Assembly (NCBI RefSeq): GCF_900106055.1
Contig: NZ_LT629792.1
Span: forward strand, 1,116,001-1,180,000
Length of the DNA stretch: 64,000 nt
Origin: Schaalia radingae
Lineage (GTDB): Bacteria > Actinomycetota > Actinomycetes > Actinomycetales > Actinomycetaceae
Direction: 5' to 3'
Position 1 is the first letter of the stretch. Every line of letters starts with the position of its first letter. The notes below the pieces were generated by a model. That model had not been told where the DNA came from. It saw only the letters and a list, made by a program, of their open reading frames with translations, and searched no databases. Both the position numbers and the translations under genes were made by a program. This document shows, piece by piece, positions 45,255-53,109 of the stretch.

Positions 45255-45260
45255 AAGAGT

Positions 45261-46718
45261 ATGCGTCGAGCAAAAATCGTGTGTACGTTAGGCCCAGCCA
45301 CTGAATCTGCCGAACAAGTACAGGCACTCGTGGACGCGGGCATGGATGTGGCCCGTATCAACTGCTCACACGGAACTCACGAAGGACACGAACGTGTCAT
45401 TGAGCGTGTGCGTCGTGCAGCGATGACGTCGGGCCGGGCCGTAGCTGTTCTTGCGGACCTCCAGGGCCCGAAGATTCGTCTGCAGACATTCAAGGACGGC
45501 CCGCAGTTCCTTGAGATGGGAGACACCTTCACGATCACGACTGAAGATGTCGAGGGCACCAAGGAACGCGTCGGCACGACGTTCAAAGGCCTGCCGGGGG
45601 ATTGTCGTCCTGGTGACCGTCTCCTGATCGACGATGGAAACGTCGCCGTGCGTGTCATGGAAGTAACGGACACCGACGTAACCACCAAGGTAGAGGTCCC
45701 CGGATTTGTGTCCGATCACAAGGGCCTGAACCTTCCGGGTGTTGCGGTGTCAGTGCCGGCGCTGTCGGAAAAGGACCGCGATGACCTGCGGTGGGCACTG
45801 AGGATCGGTGCGGACTTTATTGCGTTGTCCTTTGTGCGCAACGCCCGCGACATTGACGAAGTGCACGCGATCATGGACGAGGAAGGCCGCAGGCGCCCTG
45901 TCATCGCGAAGATTGAAAAGCCGCAGGCCGTTGAGGTGCTCGAGGAGGTCGTCGACGCCTTCGATGGCATCATGGTGGCGCGCGGTGACCTGGGCGTGGA
46001 GATGCCGCTTGAAGCTGTGCCGCTGGTTCAAAAGCGCGCCATTGAGTTGGCACGCCGGGCAGCCAAGCCGGTTATCGTTGCGACCCAGGTACTGGAGTCG
46101 ATGATCAAGAACCCGCGTCCGACCAGGGCTGAGGCATCGGACTGTGCGAACGCGATCCTTGACGGTGCTGATGCCGTCATGCTGTCGGGTGAAACGTCGA
46201 TTGGTCAGTATCCGATCGAGGCTGTACGCACGATGGCACGCATTGTGGAGAACATCGAAGAAAACGGTGGTGAGCGCATCGCGCCGTTGGGTGGTTTCAT
46301 CGCAGACCGCTCGGCCGTGATCTCCCAGGCCGCCGTGTCAGTGGGAGAGAAGCTCGATACGAAGTTCCTGGTGACCTTCACGCAGGCAGGAATGACGGCG
46401 CGCTATATGGCGCGTCTGCGTAGCCCTATCCCAATGCTGGCTTTCACGCCGCTCGAAGAGACACGCAGGCAGTTGGCACTGACGTGGGGAGTGCAGACCT
46501 ACCGTGTGCCCTCGGTGATGCACACCGATGACATGGTCTGGCAGGTCGATCAAATCTCACAGACAGCCGGGCTGTGTAAGCAGGGTGACCAGCTGGTCAT
46601 CGTGGCCGGTATGCCGCCGGGCGTGTCGGGCTCGTCGAACCTGATTCGTGTTCACTCAGTGGGTGACGATATTGATTACTCCATTGGTGGCCGAGTCGGG
46701 ATGCTGGGCAGACAGTAG
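45261..46718 (+). CDS. pyk: Pyruvate kinase
   Basis: The 485-residue glycolytic enzyme makes ATP from phosphoenolpyruvate. Signature elements: RAKIVCTLGPATES at the start, MDVARINCSHGTHEGH, the active-site helix RRPVIAKIEKPQAVE, GIMVARGDLGVEMPLE and MIKNPRPTRAEASDCANAILDGADAVMLSGETSIGQYP. The C-terminal allosteric domain is complete. The start ATG has no ribosome site but fits a leaderless transcript. Position after lgt is conserved in actinobacteria. Confidence 0.95.
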   Translation: MRRAKIVCTLGPATESAEQVQALVDAGMDVARINCSHGTHEGHERVIERVRRAAMTSGRAVAVLADLQGPKIRLQTFKDGPQFLEMGDTFTITTEDVEGTKERVGTTFKGLPGDCRPGDRLLIDDGNVAVRVMEVTDTDVTTKVEVPGFVSDHKGLNLPGVAVSVPALSEKDRDDLRWALRIGADFIALSFVRNARDIDEVHAIMDEEGRRRPVIAKIEKPQAVEVLEEVVDAFDGIMVARGDLGVEMPLEAVPLVQKRAIELARRAAKPVIVATQVLESMIKNPRPTRAEASDCANAILDGADAVMLSGETSIGQYPIEAVRTMARIVENIEENGGERIAPLGGFIADRSAVISQAAVSVGEKLDTKFLVTFTQAGMTARYMARLRSPIPMLAFTPLEETRRQLALTWGVQTYRVPSVMHTDDMVWQVDQISQTAGLCKQGDQLVIVAGMPPGVSGSSNLIRVHSVGDDIDYSIGGRVGMLGRQ

Positions 46719-46876
46719 ATGATCGCGTCGAGCCGTCAGCATCAATGGCGATGCTGCGGGGAGGACGTTTTCTCTAACCGCCGCCGAGGCTTATTCTCAC
46801 GCGACCCGATGATGTGTTATCGTAAAAGTGGATGCAAACTGTCAACCTGGTGTTGAGAGTTGCGCTGATATGACTT

Positions 46877-46911
46877 CACACTTTCCACCTGATGAGGGGT
46901 GGGCGAGTGTG
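46877..46911 (+). other. Possible RNA hairpin in the leader of the orphan small gene
   Basis: CACACT (46877-46882) pairs with AGTGTG (46906-46911), enclosing CCACC and GGTGG. The stem lies 88 bases upstream of ATG 46999, in a 280-base intergenic region after pyk. No known riboswitch class was recognised. Confidence 0.4.
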
Positions 46912-46998
46912 ATTGAGAACTGAATGCCTGACGGGGCGGCCTGTGCGCAAAGAGTACATACCCCGTTATGGCGTGAGGAAGAAGAAGAGGATAGAAAT

Positions 46999-47223
46999 AT
47001 GACAATTGAAGATCGCAATGCAAAGACCGTGTCAGTTCATGACCGGAATTCAGATCGGCAGGCAAACAACGTTCTGCTTGATCAACTTTCCAATGCGGTA
47101 CGCCCGTGGTTTGCTGATTTCACGAACGGCGACGTGCGTCGCGCCATCGAGGCCTTGCGCGTACCTGCCAGCCGCATCGCTGCAGCAGACTTTCTGGGTC
47201 TTGAACTCATTGAAGCTGCATAA
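46999..47223 (+). CDS. Orphan small protein, 74 residues
   Basis: The protein begins MTIEDRNAKTVSVHDRNSD and then reads like a small helical domain (VRPWFADFTNGDVRRAIEAL, residues 34-53). It has no signal or membrane segment and I recognise no family. The ATG was chosen because AGAGGAT lies just upstream; an ATG 25 codons earlier has no such site. It stands alone: pyk ends 280 bases before it, and a perfect palindromic terminator lies 20 bases after it. Codon use fits the surroundings only partly; GC is lower than in neighbouring genes. Confidence 0.55.
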   Translation: MTIEDRNAKTVSVHDRNSDRQANNVLLDQLSNAVRPWFADFTNGDVRRAIEALRVPASRIAAADFLGLELIEAA

Positions 47224-47243
47224 AGGAAAGCTGCCACAGACGC

Positions 47244-47283
47244 AGTGTTGGGGGTCGGCCACATGTGGCCGACCCCCAACACT
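47244..47283. terminator. Perfect 40-bp palindrome, probable bidirectional terminator
   Basis: Two 20-base arms, beginning AGTGTTGGGGGTCGG, are exact reverse complements with no spacer. A transcript would form a very strong hairpin. There is no T-run on the plus side. It ends the transcript of the small gene at 46999. Confidence 0.75.
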
Positions 47284-47720
47284 ATCCCATCAACACAGTG
47301 CGAGTCCTTCGAAAACAGAGCCCCTTCCTTCAGATCCCCGAGCGTAACGGCCAGTCGCACCAGCACGTGTCGTGCTTCATGTTCTGTCCGGCTCGGATAG
47401 CTTGAGCATAAGAAACGATTCTTGGGAGATACTTCATTCCACCTGTCAGTTTGCTGGGAATGAGACCAGGCGCAGCGGTTGTGTTCCATTGGTCCACGGC
47501 GCTGCCCTGCTTCTCGGCCGTATCGAGTGAGATCTTTCTTGCTTCGGGGGTGAAAAGACATTCACATTGTCGTAGCCTGCTGCAGGACATTTTCCATCGC
47601 ATGACGAGCGGATACTGCAGTGAAACACAGCTCAGAAGGGTGATTCCAACTGGTGTGATAAACGCACCCCAAACGCCCTCGTCGAGGGAGTTTTCAGCCG
47701 AATAATGCCGAATACTTCTG
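47284..47720. other. Gene-poor interval without a recognisable gene
   Basis: This 437-base stretch has only open frames that fail on composition and similarity. The minus-strand frame of 47330-47815 runs through the tRNA gene and ends with NMKHDTCWCDWPLRSGI; I cannot support it. No repeat, transposase fragment or hairpin stands out. It may hold an undetected small RNA or decayed gene. Confidence 0.4.
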
Positions 47721-47794
47721 TACCCCGGGTGGGATTCGAACCCACAACAAGCCGGGTTTGAGCCGACCGCCTCTGCCAATTGGGCTACCAGGGC
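47721..47794 (-). tRNA. tRNA with anticodon CAA (nominal tRNA-Leu), compact class I form
   Basis: The 74-base gene folds as follows: acceptor GCCCTGG/CCGGGGT (two G-U pairs), D arm GCCC/AGGC with one mismatch, anticodon stem GTCGG/CCGGC with loop CTCAAAC (anticodon CAA), a five-base variable loop TTGTT, and T arm GTGGG/CCCAC with loop TTCGAAT. The discriminator base is A; CCA is not encoded. Leucine tRNAs should have a long variable arm; this one does not. A tRNA-Leu beside the ANTAR regulator gene is also known in other actinobacteria, so the locus may be conserved. Charging identity is uncertain. Confidence 0.85.
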
Positions 47795-47859
47795 ACACGC
47801 GAACGTGCTCATCAAGGATAAGATATTTATTGATCAGACACCAATTGAAGGAATTTCAG

Positions 47860-48465
47860 ATGAGCACAGACGAAAACAAGCCGCGAAAAGTGTTAGTAGC
47901 TGAAGACGAATCCCTGATCCGCCTTGATATTGTCGAGACGCTGACCGCAGCAGGTTTCGACGTCGTCGCAGAGGCAAGTGACGGAGAAGAGGCTGTTCGG
48001 CTGGCACTGGAGCCCGACAACGAGGATGACACTCCTGATCTGTGTGTGATGGATGTCAAGATGCCCAAAATGGATGGCATCACAGCTGCAGAGAAGATTC
48101 TGCGAGAGCTCTCCTGCGCTGTTGTCATGCTGACTGCCTTTTCACAAAAAGAACTGGTCGAACGTGCGCGCGACGCAGGAGCTATGGCGTACGTCGTGAA
48201 GCCTTTCAGCCCTGCCGACCTGATTCCCGCAGTTGAAATCGCCCTGTCCCGTCACCGTGAAATCGAGTCACTGGAAGAAGAAATCTCCGACATGTCGGAG
48301 CGTTTCGAGACGCGCAAGCGCGTTGACCGCGCCAAGGGACTCCTGATGGAAAAGATGGACATGACTGAGCCTGAGGCGTTCCGATGGATCCAGAAGACGT
48401 CCATGGATCGTCGCCTGTCCATGCGTGAGGTCGCAGACGCAGTGATCGATCAGGTGGATGACTGA
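47860..48465 (+). CDS. ANTAR-domain response regulator (PdtaR-like)
   Basis: The 201-residue protein has a receiver domain (about 8-125) with acidic pocket VAEDESLIRLD, phosphoacceptor Asp in CVMDVKMPKMDGIT, and conserved Lys in YVVKPFSP, followed by a C-terminal ANTAR RNA-binding domain (about 140-200, RAKGLLMEKMDMTEPEAFRW). ANTAR proteins bind twin RNA hairpins to prevent termination. Similar regulators in mycobacteria answer to a histidine kinase, absent from this window. ATG 47860 follows GAAGGAA. A strong terminator follows. Confidence 0.9.
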   Translation: MSTDENKPRKVLVAEDESLIRLDIVETLTAAGFDVVAEASDGEEAVRLALEPDNEDDTPDLCVMDVKMPKMDGITAAEKILRELSCAVVMLTAFSQKELVERARDAGAMAYVVKPFSPADLIPAVEIALSRHREIESLEEEISDMSERFETRKRVDRAKGLLMEKMDMTEPEAFRWIQKTSMDRRLSMREVADAVIDQVDD

Positions 48466-48484
48466 GACTGCTTGAGATATGTGT

Positions 48485-48518
48485 ATGCGGGTCTTGCACG
48501 AAGTTGCAAGACCCGCAT
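48485..48518. terminator. Bidirectional hairpin terminator between pdtaR-like and PRC-barrel genes
   Basis: ATGCGGGTCTTGCA (48485-48498) and TGCAAGACCCGCAT (48505-48518) form a perfect 14-base-pair stem with a six-base loop. It serves both convergent genes. Confidence 0.85.
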
Positions 48519-48541
48519 TGTTGAGTGAGAGTCGCGCTCAA

Positions 48542-49399
48542 TCAGTCGGGACGCTCTTCGCCGTCGACGTTGCTTTCAATGCGCTCCTTCTTGAGGTCTT
48601 CAGACACGGTCTGCGTGTCCTGAACGGTTTGCGTCTCGAGTGACACGCGCTCAACAGGCACGCTCTCCTTGGAGACAACGACACGGTCCTCATGCAGGGT
48701 CACGGAAGCAGCACCCTCGGAGATGTCCTGGCCATCCAGGTTCTTTGCCTCTTCCTCACTGATGGGGGTGCGAACCACACGTACTTCCTCGCGCTCGACG
48801 GGAACCTCGACAGTCTCGGTTTCGGTGACGACCGTCTTGCGGAGCTGAGCTTCACCAGTCGCGACGCGTTCCTTGGCAACGTTGAGCTGTTCTTCGGAAC
48901 GAATGATTTCGCCTTGGTCTGCTTCGTCGTGGATCGGCTCCTGGTCAGCCAGGTGACGCGCCTCAGCGGCGCGATCCTCCTCGTGAACTTCCTCGTCTGC
49001 CACAGGCGCAACGGGGGCGTCGGCAGGAACGTCTGATTCCGGTGCAGTGCGCGGAGCTTGGTCCTCGATCGGTGCTGCACCATCGGCCAGAGAACCGACA
49101 CCGTAGTGGCGGTACAGTGTGTCCTGATCCTCAGGAGTCAGGTGACCTTCATCAGCGAGGTCAGGCGCATCCTTGATGCGATCCTTTTCAAACGCGAGGT
49201 GCAGGCCTTCCTCGTCGAGGCGGTATCCACGCAGTGGGACAAGGCTGGAGCCCATGCCAAAGAGGCCGTGAGCAACTTCGATGAAATCGGGCTCACCCGT
49301 CGCATCGTTGGTAAATACCTGCTTCACGTCGCCCAGCTTGTCGCCGTTGGAGTCGAAAGCTATTGCGTTGGCAAGTTCTTCGATTGAGTGTGTGGTCAT
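48542..49399 (-). CDS. PRC-barrel and DUF2382 domain protein
   Basis: The 285-residue protein has an N-terminal PRC-barrel (about 7-75, FDSNGDKLGDVKQVFTND), an acidic spacer (about 100-150), and a C-terminal DUF2382 domain that starts near 165 with RSEEQLNVAKERVATGEAQL and contains TETETVEVPVEREEVRV. Such proteins are widespread in actinobacteria and are thought to be stress-related. The start is set by GAGGAC before the ATG. The 154 bases upstream carry no gene. Confidence 0.88.
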   Translation of the reverse strand: MTTHSIEELANAIAFDSNGDKLGDVKQVFTNDATGEPDFIEVAHGLFGMGSSLVPLRGYRLDEEGLHLAFEKDRIKDAPDLADEGHLTPEDQDTLYRHYGVGSLADGAAPIEDQAPRTAPESDVPADAPVAPVADEEVHEEDRAAEARHLADQEPIHDEADQGEIIRSEEQLNVAKERVATGEAQLRKTVVTETETVEVPVEREEVRVVRTPISEEEAKNLDGQDISEGAASVTLHEDRVVVSKESVPVERVSLETQTVQDTQTVSEDLKKERIESNVDGEERPD

Positions 49400-49553
49400 G
49401 ACAATGTCCTCTCAATTGGAGTTTAGGTAGGTGTGACGTAAGTCCCTATCCCAAAAATGAGATTAACAGTATCTGTGGCATTCGTCTCAGTGAACTCAAG
49501 AGGTGTAGACCGCGTATTTTCGTCGCCCTTGTCAGTCTCGCTAAAGACCGAGA

Positions 49554-50036
49554 TCAGCGTCGCTTCAGCACACGATTGGAAATACGTGCGGTTCCAATGA
49601 GGCGTTCATCTCCATCGGTGATCGAGACCAGATGAACCGTTGATGAGCCACCCAGATAGGCCGCACGGGTCGTCGCCGTAATCGGCCCCTTGGTGCCTGC
49701 TCGAAGATGCGAGATGGACAGCTCCACGCCCACCACGTAGGCATCCGGGCCGCCCACACTGTAGGCGTGTGCTCCCGCCGCAAGCGATCCCGCTGTCTCA
49801 GCCAGAGCCGCCGATGCGCCGCCATGCAGGATTCCAATTCGCTGCGTATTGCCCTCAAGCGGCATTGTGATCGACGTGCAGTCAGGGCCATACTGTGTCA
49901 CTTCCATGCCCATCGCGTCCATCAGCGTCCCTGGCCAATGCTGACCCACCATCGTCGGCCCATGGTCACTGTGAGATTCCTGGTGGTCATCAGATTGATG
50001 TGAATGTGTGTCATTGGCGTGATTCGTCTCGCTCAT
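49554..50036 (-). CDS. PaaI-family hotdog-fold thioesterase with a His-rich N-terminus
   Basis: The 160-residue protein has the hotdog acyl-CoA thioesterase core. GILHGGASAALAETAGSLAA (about 68-87) is the family signature, followed by YVVGVELSISHLRAG. Residues 1-28 contain many His and Asp residues (HSHQSDDHQESHSDHG), unusual for the family and perhaps metal-binding or, if the start is later, non-coding; Met29 (49952) is an alternative. The divergent polA start is 18 bases away, so the promoter must overlap polA coding sequence. Confidence 0.8.
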   Translation of the reverse strand: MSETNHANDTHSHQSDDHQESHSDHGPTMVGQHWPGTLMDAMGMEVTQYGPDCTSITMPLEGNTQRIGILHGGASAALAETAGSLAAGAHAYSVGGPDAYVVGVELSISHLRAGTKGPITATTRAAYLGGSSTVHLVSITDGDERLIGTARISNRVLKRR

Positions 50037-50041
50037 ACCTC

Positions 50042-50047
50042 TAGGGT
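50042..50047 (+). promoter_or_regulatory. Candidate leaderless -10 box (TAGGGT) of polA
   Basis: TAGGGT ends seven bases before the GTG at 50055. The upstream in-frame GTG at 50046 overlaps this box, so 50055 is preferred. Confidence 0.45.
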
Positions 50048-50054
50048 GTCATGT

Positions 50055-52916
50055 GTGGACGGAAAACTGCTGATTATTGATGGACATTCGATGGCCTACC
50101 GCGCGTTTTACGCGATGCGCTCGGGTAATTTCCAGACCTCGACCGGTCAGGACACCAGTGCTGTGTTCGGATTTATCCGCATGCTCACGAAGATCCTCAA
50201 GGATGAGAATCCGACACGTGTCGCTGTTGCCTTCGACGTCTCGCGTCATTCGTTCCGCACGGATAAGTACCCGGAGTACAAAGGCACGCGCGATGAGACC
50301 CCTCCTGAATTCCACGGACAGGTTGATCTGATCGACGCGTTCCTGGAAGCCATGGGTATCTGCCGTCTGCGCAAGGACAATATAGAGGCTGACGACATTC
50401 TGGCCACCCTTGCACATACTGCGTCTCAACAGGGGCTGGATGTTGTCGTGGCATCAGGTGACCGCGACGCCTTCCAGATGGCGAACGAACACGTCACGAT
50501 TCTGTACCCCGGTCAGTCGATGTCGGACCTGCGTCGCATGACACCGGAAGCCATTGAGGATAAGTACGGCGTGCCGCCTCAGCATTACCCGGAGCTTGCC
50601 GCGCTGGTGGGGGAGACCGCCGACAATCTGCCAGGAGTGCCTGGCGTCGGCCCCAAGACCGCTGCCACGTGGATTAACAAATTCGACGGACTGGAAAATG
50701 TCCTGGCTCGCGCAGATGAGATCGGTGGCAAACGCGGAGCAGATCTGCGCGCCCATATCGATGACGTGCGCCGCAACCGCTCGCTGAACCGCCTGCTCAC
50801 TGACGTTGATCTGGGAATCACCCTCGATGACCTTTACCGTCGTCCCACCGAGCATTCAGAGGCGATGAGTCTGTGCGACAGCCTTGAATTCGGACCCGGC
50901 ACGCGCCGCGAGATCGTCTCGGTCGCATCAATCGCACTCAACCCCTCTGCTCCGGACGCCCTCGTCAATTCCGGGGGCAGCACGGCCGACGAGGGTGGCG
51001 CGGAAGAATCACTCATCCTTGATGACGTGGAAATTATCCGAGCCGATGCGAACACGAATGTCCAGCAGGTCCTTGCAACCTTTGAGGCAGAGACGTCAGT
51101 GGGAATCTGGTGCGAAGGCGTCGCGAACCCGCCCCTGCCTGACCTAGAACATCTTGCGATTGCGAGCGGAATGAAGGTACTCCTCATTGATGCTCGAGAG
51201 GTCACCACCGAGCAGACGGCTCAGTGCACGCAATGGCTGGCGCACCTGACACGACCCCTGATTGCCCATGACCTCAAAACACTGGTGCATATGATGCGCG
51301 CCTGGGACGTGGAGACCCTGCCGGTGACCTTTGACGTTGCATTGGGCGCCTACCTGCTGCGGCCCGAGCAGCGCTCCTACGCGATCGACGATCTGGCTGA
51401 GCAGTATCTGGGCGTGCACATCACGGCCCTAGAAGAGGAAGAATCCGGTCAGCAGATGCTGGATCTGGACGGTGAATCGGAGGAGAAACAGGCTGCGGCG
51501 CGTAGACAGATGGCGCAGCGCGCAGCCGTCCTGCCGCATGTGGCTGATGCTCTCAGGCGGGCGATGAATGATGATGAACGAACATTGCTTGACGATGTGG
51601 AACAGCCTGTCGCGCGCATGCTGGAGCGCATGGAACACGTGGGGATCGCGATTGACAGCGAGGAACTCGACCTGCAACGTCAGGAGCTGTCGAAAGCTGT
51701 TGAAGGTGCTGCGCAACGCGCCTATGACGCAATCGGCCACACGGTGAACCTGTCGAGCCCCAAGCAGCTCCAGCAGGTCCTGTTTGATGAACTCGATATG
51801 CCCAGGACCAAGAAGACGAAGACGGGGTACACGACGAATGCGGAAGCGCTGGAGACACTGTTCGCGAAGACGCGCCACCCGTTCCTGGAACATTTGCTCA
51901 CGCACCGCGACCGCATCAAGCTGTCCCAGATGACGCAGTCCCTGCACAGCGCGATTGCTGATGACGGCAGGATTCACACGACGTTTTCTCAGATTGCGAC
52001 TGCCACGGGGCGGCTCGCCTCGTCGGAACCGAACCTGCAGAATATCCCCGCGCGCACACCCGACGGCATGCGCATCCGGCACGCGTTCGTTGCAGGGGAG
52101 GGGTGGCAGTCCCTGATGAGCGTGGACTATTCGCAGATCGAGATGCGCATCATGGCGCACCTGTCCAACGATGAAGGACTGATTGACGCATTCAACTCGG
52201 GTGAGGATTTGCACCGCACGATGGCGTCGATGGTGTTCGACACGCCTGTCGATCAGGTGACATCCGAGCAGCGTTCGCGCATCAAGGCCACCTCCTACGG
52301 TCTGGCCTACGGGCTGTCATCGTACGGTCTGTCTGCGCAGCTCGGAATCGGTGTGCCGGAGGCGGCGGAGCTGCGCGAACGCTACTTTGAGCGTTTCGGC
52401 GGCGTGCGTGACTACCTGGACGGCATCGTGGAGCAGGCCCAGAAGGATGGCTTTACCCAGACAATGTTCGGTCGTCGCCGCTACCTGCCCGATCTCATCT
52501 CCGACAACCGTCAGCGCCGTGAAATAGCCAAGCGTGCCGCACTGAACGCGCCGATCCAGGGATCGGCAGCCGACATCATCAAGATCGCGATGGTTGGAGT
52601 CGACAGTGCCTTGCGCGACGAGAAACTACGCTCGCGCATACTGCTGCAGATTCACGATGAATTGATTCTTGAAATAGCCGAGGGAGAAGCTGTGCACGTG
52701 GAAGAGCTGGTACGTGAGAACATGGCCTATCCTCCATTGCCGCATGGCCTGCAGACTGCTCGCGCCCCGCAATCCGATGACGATGGCGATGTGGAACCCA
52801 CCGGCCAGGAGGAAGCCACCGACCATACGCGCGCCGAACACCCGGTGCTGGCGCTGCGCGTGCCGCTGGATGTAGCGGTGGGGATCGGCCATTCATGGAA
52901 AGAAGCTGCTCACTAA
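50055..52916 (+). CDS. polA: DNA polymerase I
   Basis: The 953-residue enzyme fills gaps and removes RNA primers. It has an N-terminal 5'-3' exonuclease (DGHSMAYRAFYAM; ASGDRDAFQM; GVPGVGPKTAATWI), a 3'-5' exonuclease domain lacking the DxE pair (the region reads SVGIWCEGV), and a complete polymerase domain with motif A DYSQIEMRIMAHLS, motif B RIKATSYGLAYGLSSYG and motif C QIHDELILEI. About 40 extra residues, acidic and proline-containing, are inserted near 892-930 before the final VPLDVAVGIG strand. Start GTG 50055 fits the leaderless promoter. Confidence 0.95.
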   Translation: MDGKLLIIDGHSMAYRAFYAMRSGNFQTSTGQDTSAVFGFIRMLTKILKDENPTRVAVAFDVSRHSFRTDKYPEYKGTRDETPPEFHGQVDLIDAFLEAMGICRLRKDNIEADDILATLAHTASQQGLDVVVASGDRDAFQMANEHVTILYPGQSMSDLRRMTPEAIEDKYGVPPQHYPELAALVGETADNLPGVPGVGPKTAATWINKFDGLENVLARADEIGGKRGADLRAHIDDVRRNRSLNRLLTDVDLGITLDDLYRRPTEHSEAMSLCDSLEFGPGTRREIVSVASIALNPSAPDALVNSGGSTADEGGAEESLILDDVEIIRADANTNVQQVLATFEAETSVGIWCEGVANPPLPDLEHLAIASGMKVLLIDAREVTTEQTAQCTQWLAHLTRPLIAHDLKTLVHMMRAWDVETLPVTFDVALGAYLLRPEQRSYAIDDLAEQYLGVHITALEEEESGQQMLDLDGESEEKQAAARRQMAQRAAVLPHVADALRRAMNDDERTLLDDVEQPVARMLERMEHVGIAIDSEELDLQRQELSKAVEGAAQRAYDAIGHTVNLSSPKQLQQVLFDELDMPRTKKTKTGYTTNAEALETLFAKTRHPFLEHLLTHRDRIKLSQMTQSLHSAIADDGRIHTTFSQIATATGRLASSEPNLQNIPARTPDGMRIRHAFVAGEGWQSLMSVDYSQIEMRIMAHLSNDEGLIDAFNSGEDLHRTMASMVFDTPVDQVTSEQRSRIKATSYGLAYGLSSYGLSAQLGIGVPEAAELRERYFERFGGVRDYLDGIVEQAQKDGFTQTMFGRRRYLPDLISDNRQRREIAKRAALNAPIQGSAADIIKIAMVGVDSALRDEKLRSRILLQIHDELILEIAEGEAVHVEELVRENMAYPPLPHGLQTARAPQSDDDGDVEPTGQEEATDHTRAEHPVLALRVPLDVAVGIGHSWKEAAH

Positions 52917-53009
52917 GCGCACCAGTGCACCAGTTGTGAGATTGGTCAAATATGTCACTGCTCACACATCTTTTCAGGAACTGAGGGTAGATCTTTGATC
53001 CTGAACTGG

Positions 53010-53069
53010 TAAACTTTCTCGGGTGTGTGTCGATCGCTTCCTGAGCGACTGACGGACACACTCAATTTT
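53010..53069 (+). promoter_or_regulatory. rpsA leader: candidate -10 and terminator-like hairpin
   Basis: TAAACT (53010-53015) is a possible -10. Downstream, GTGTGTC (53025-53031) pairs with GACACAC (53055-53061), with an inner TCGCT/AGCGA stem, and is followed by TCAATTTT. The structure could attenuate rpsA or end polA transcripts. Confidence 0.45.
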
Positions 53070-53109
53070 GTCCATCTACTAGATCGTCCGTTTCGGAGTA
53101 CATAACTAC

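Noticed and set aside
46820-46998. Known riboswitch class in the leader of the small gene
   Set aside because: The hairpin does not match a class I recognise, and the gene downstream has no metabolic link.
47330-47815. Minus-strand 161-codon open frame
   Set aside because: It runs through the whole tRNA gene and shows no recognisable domain, so it is not a credible gene.
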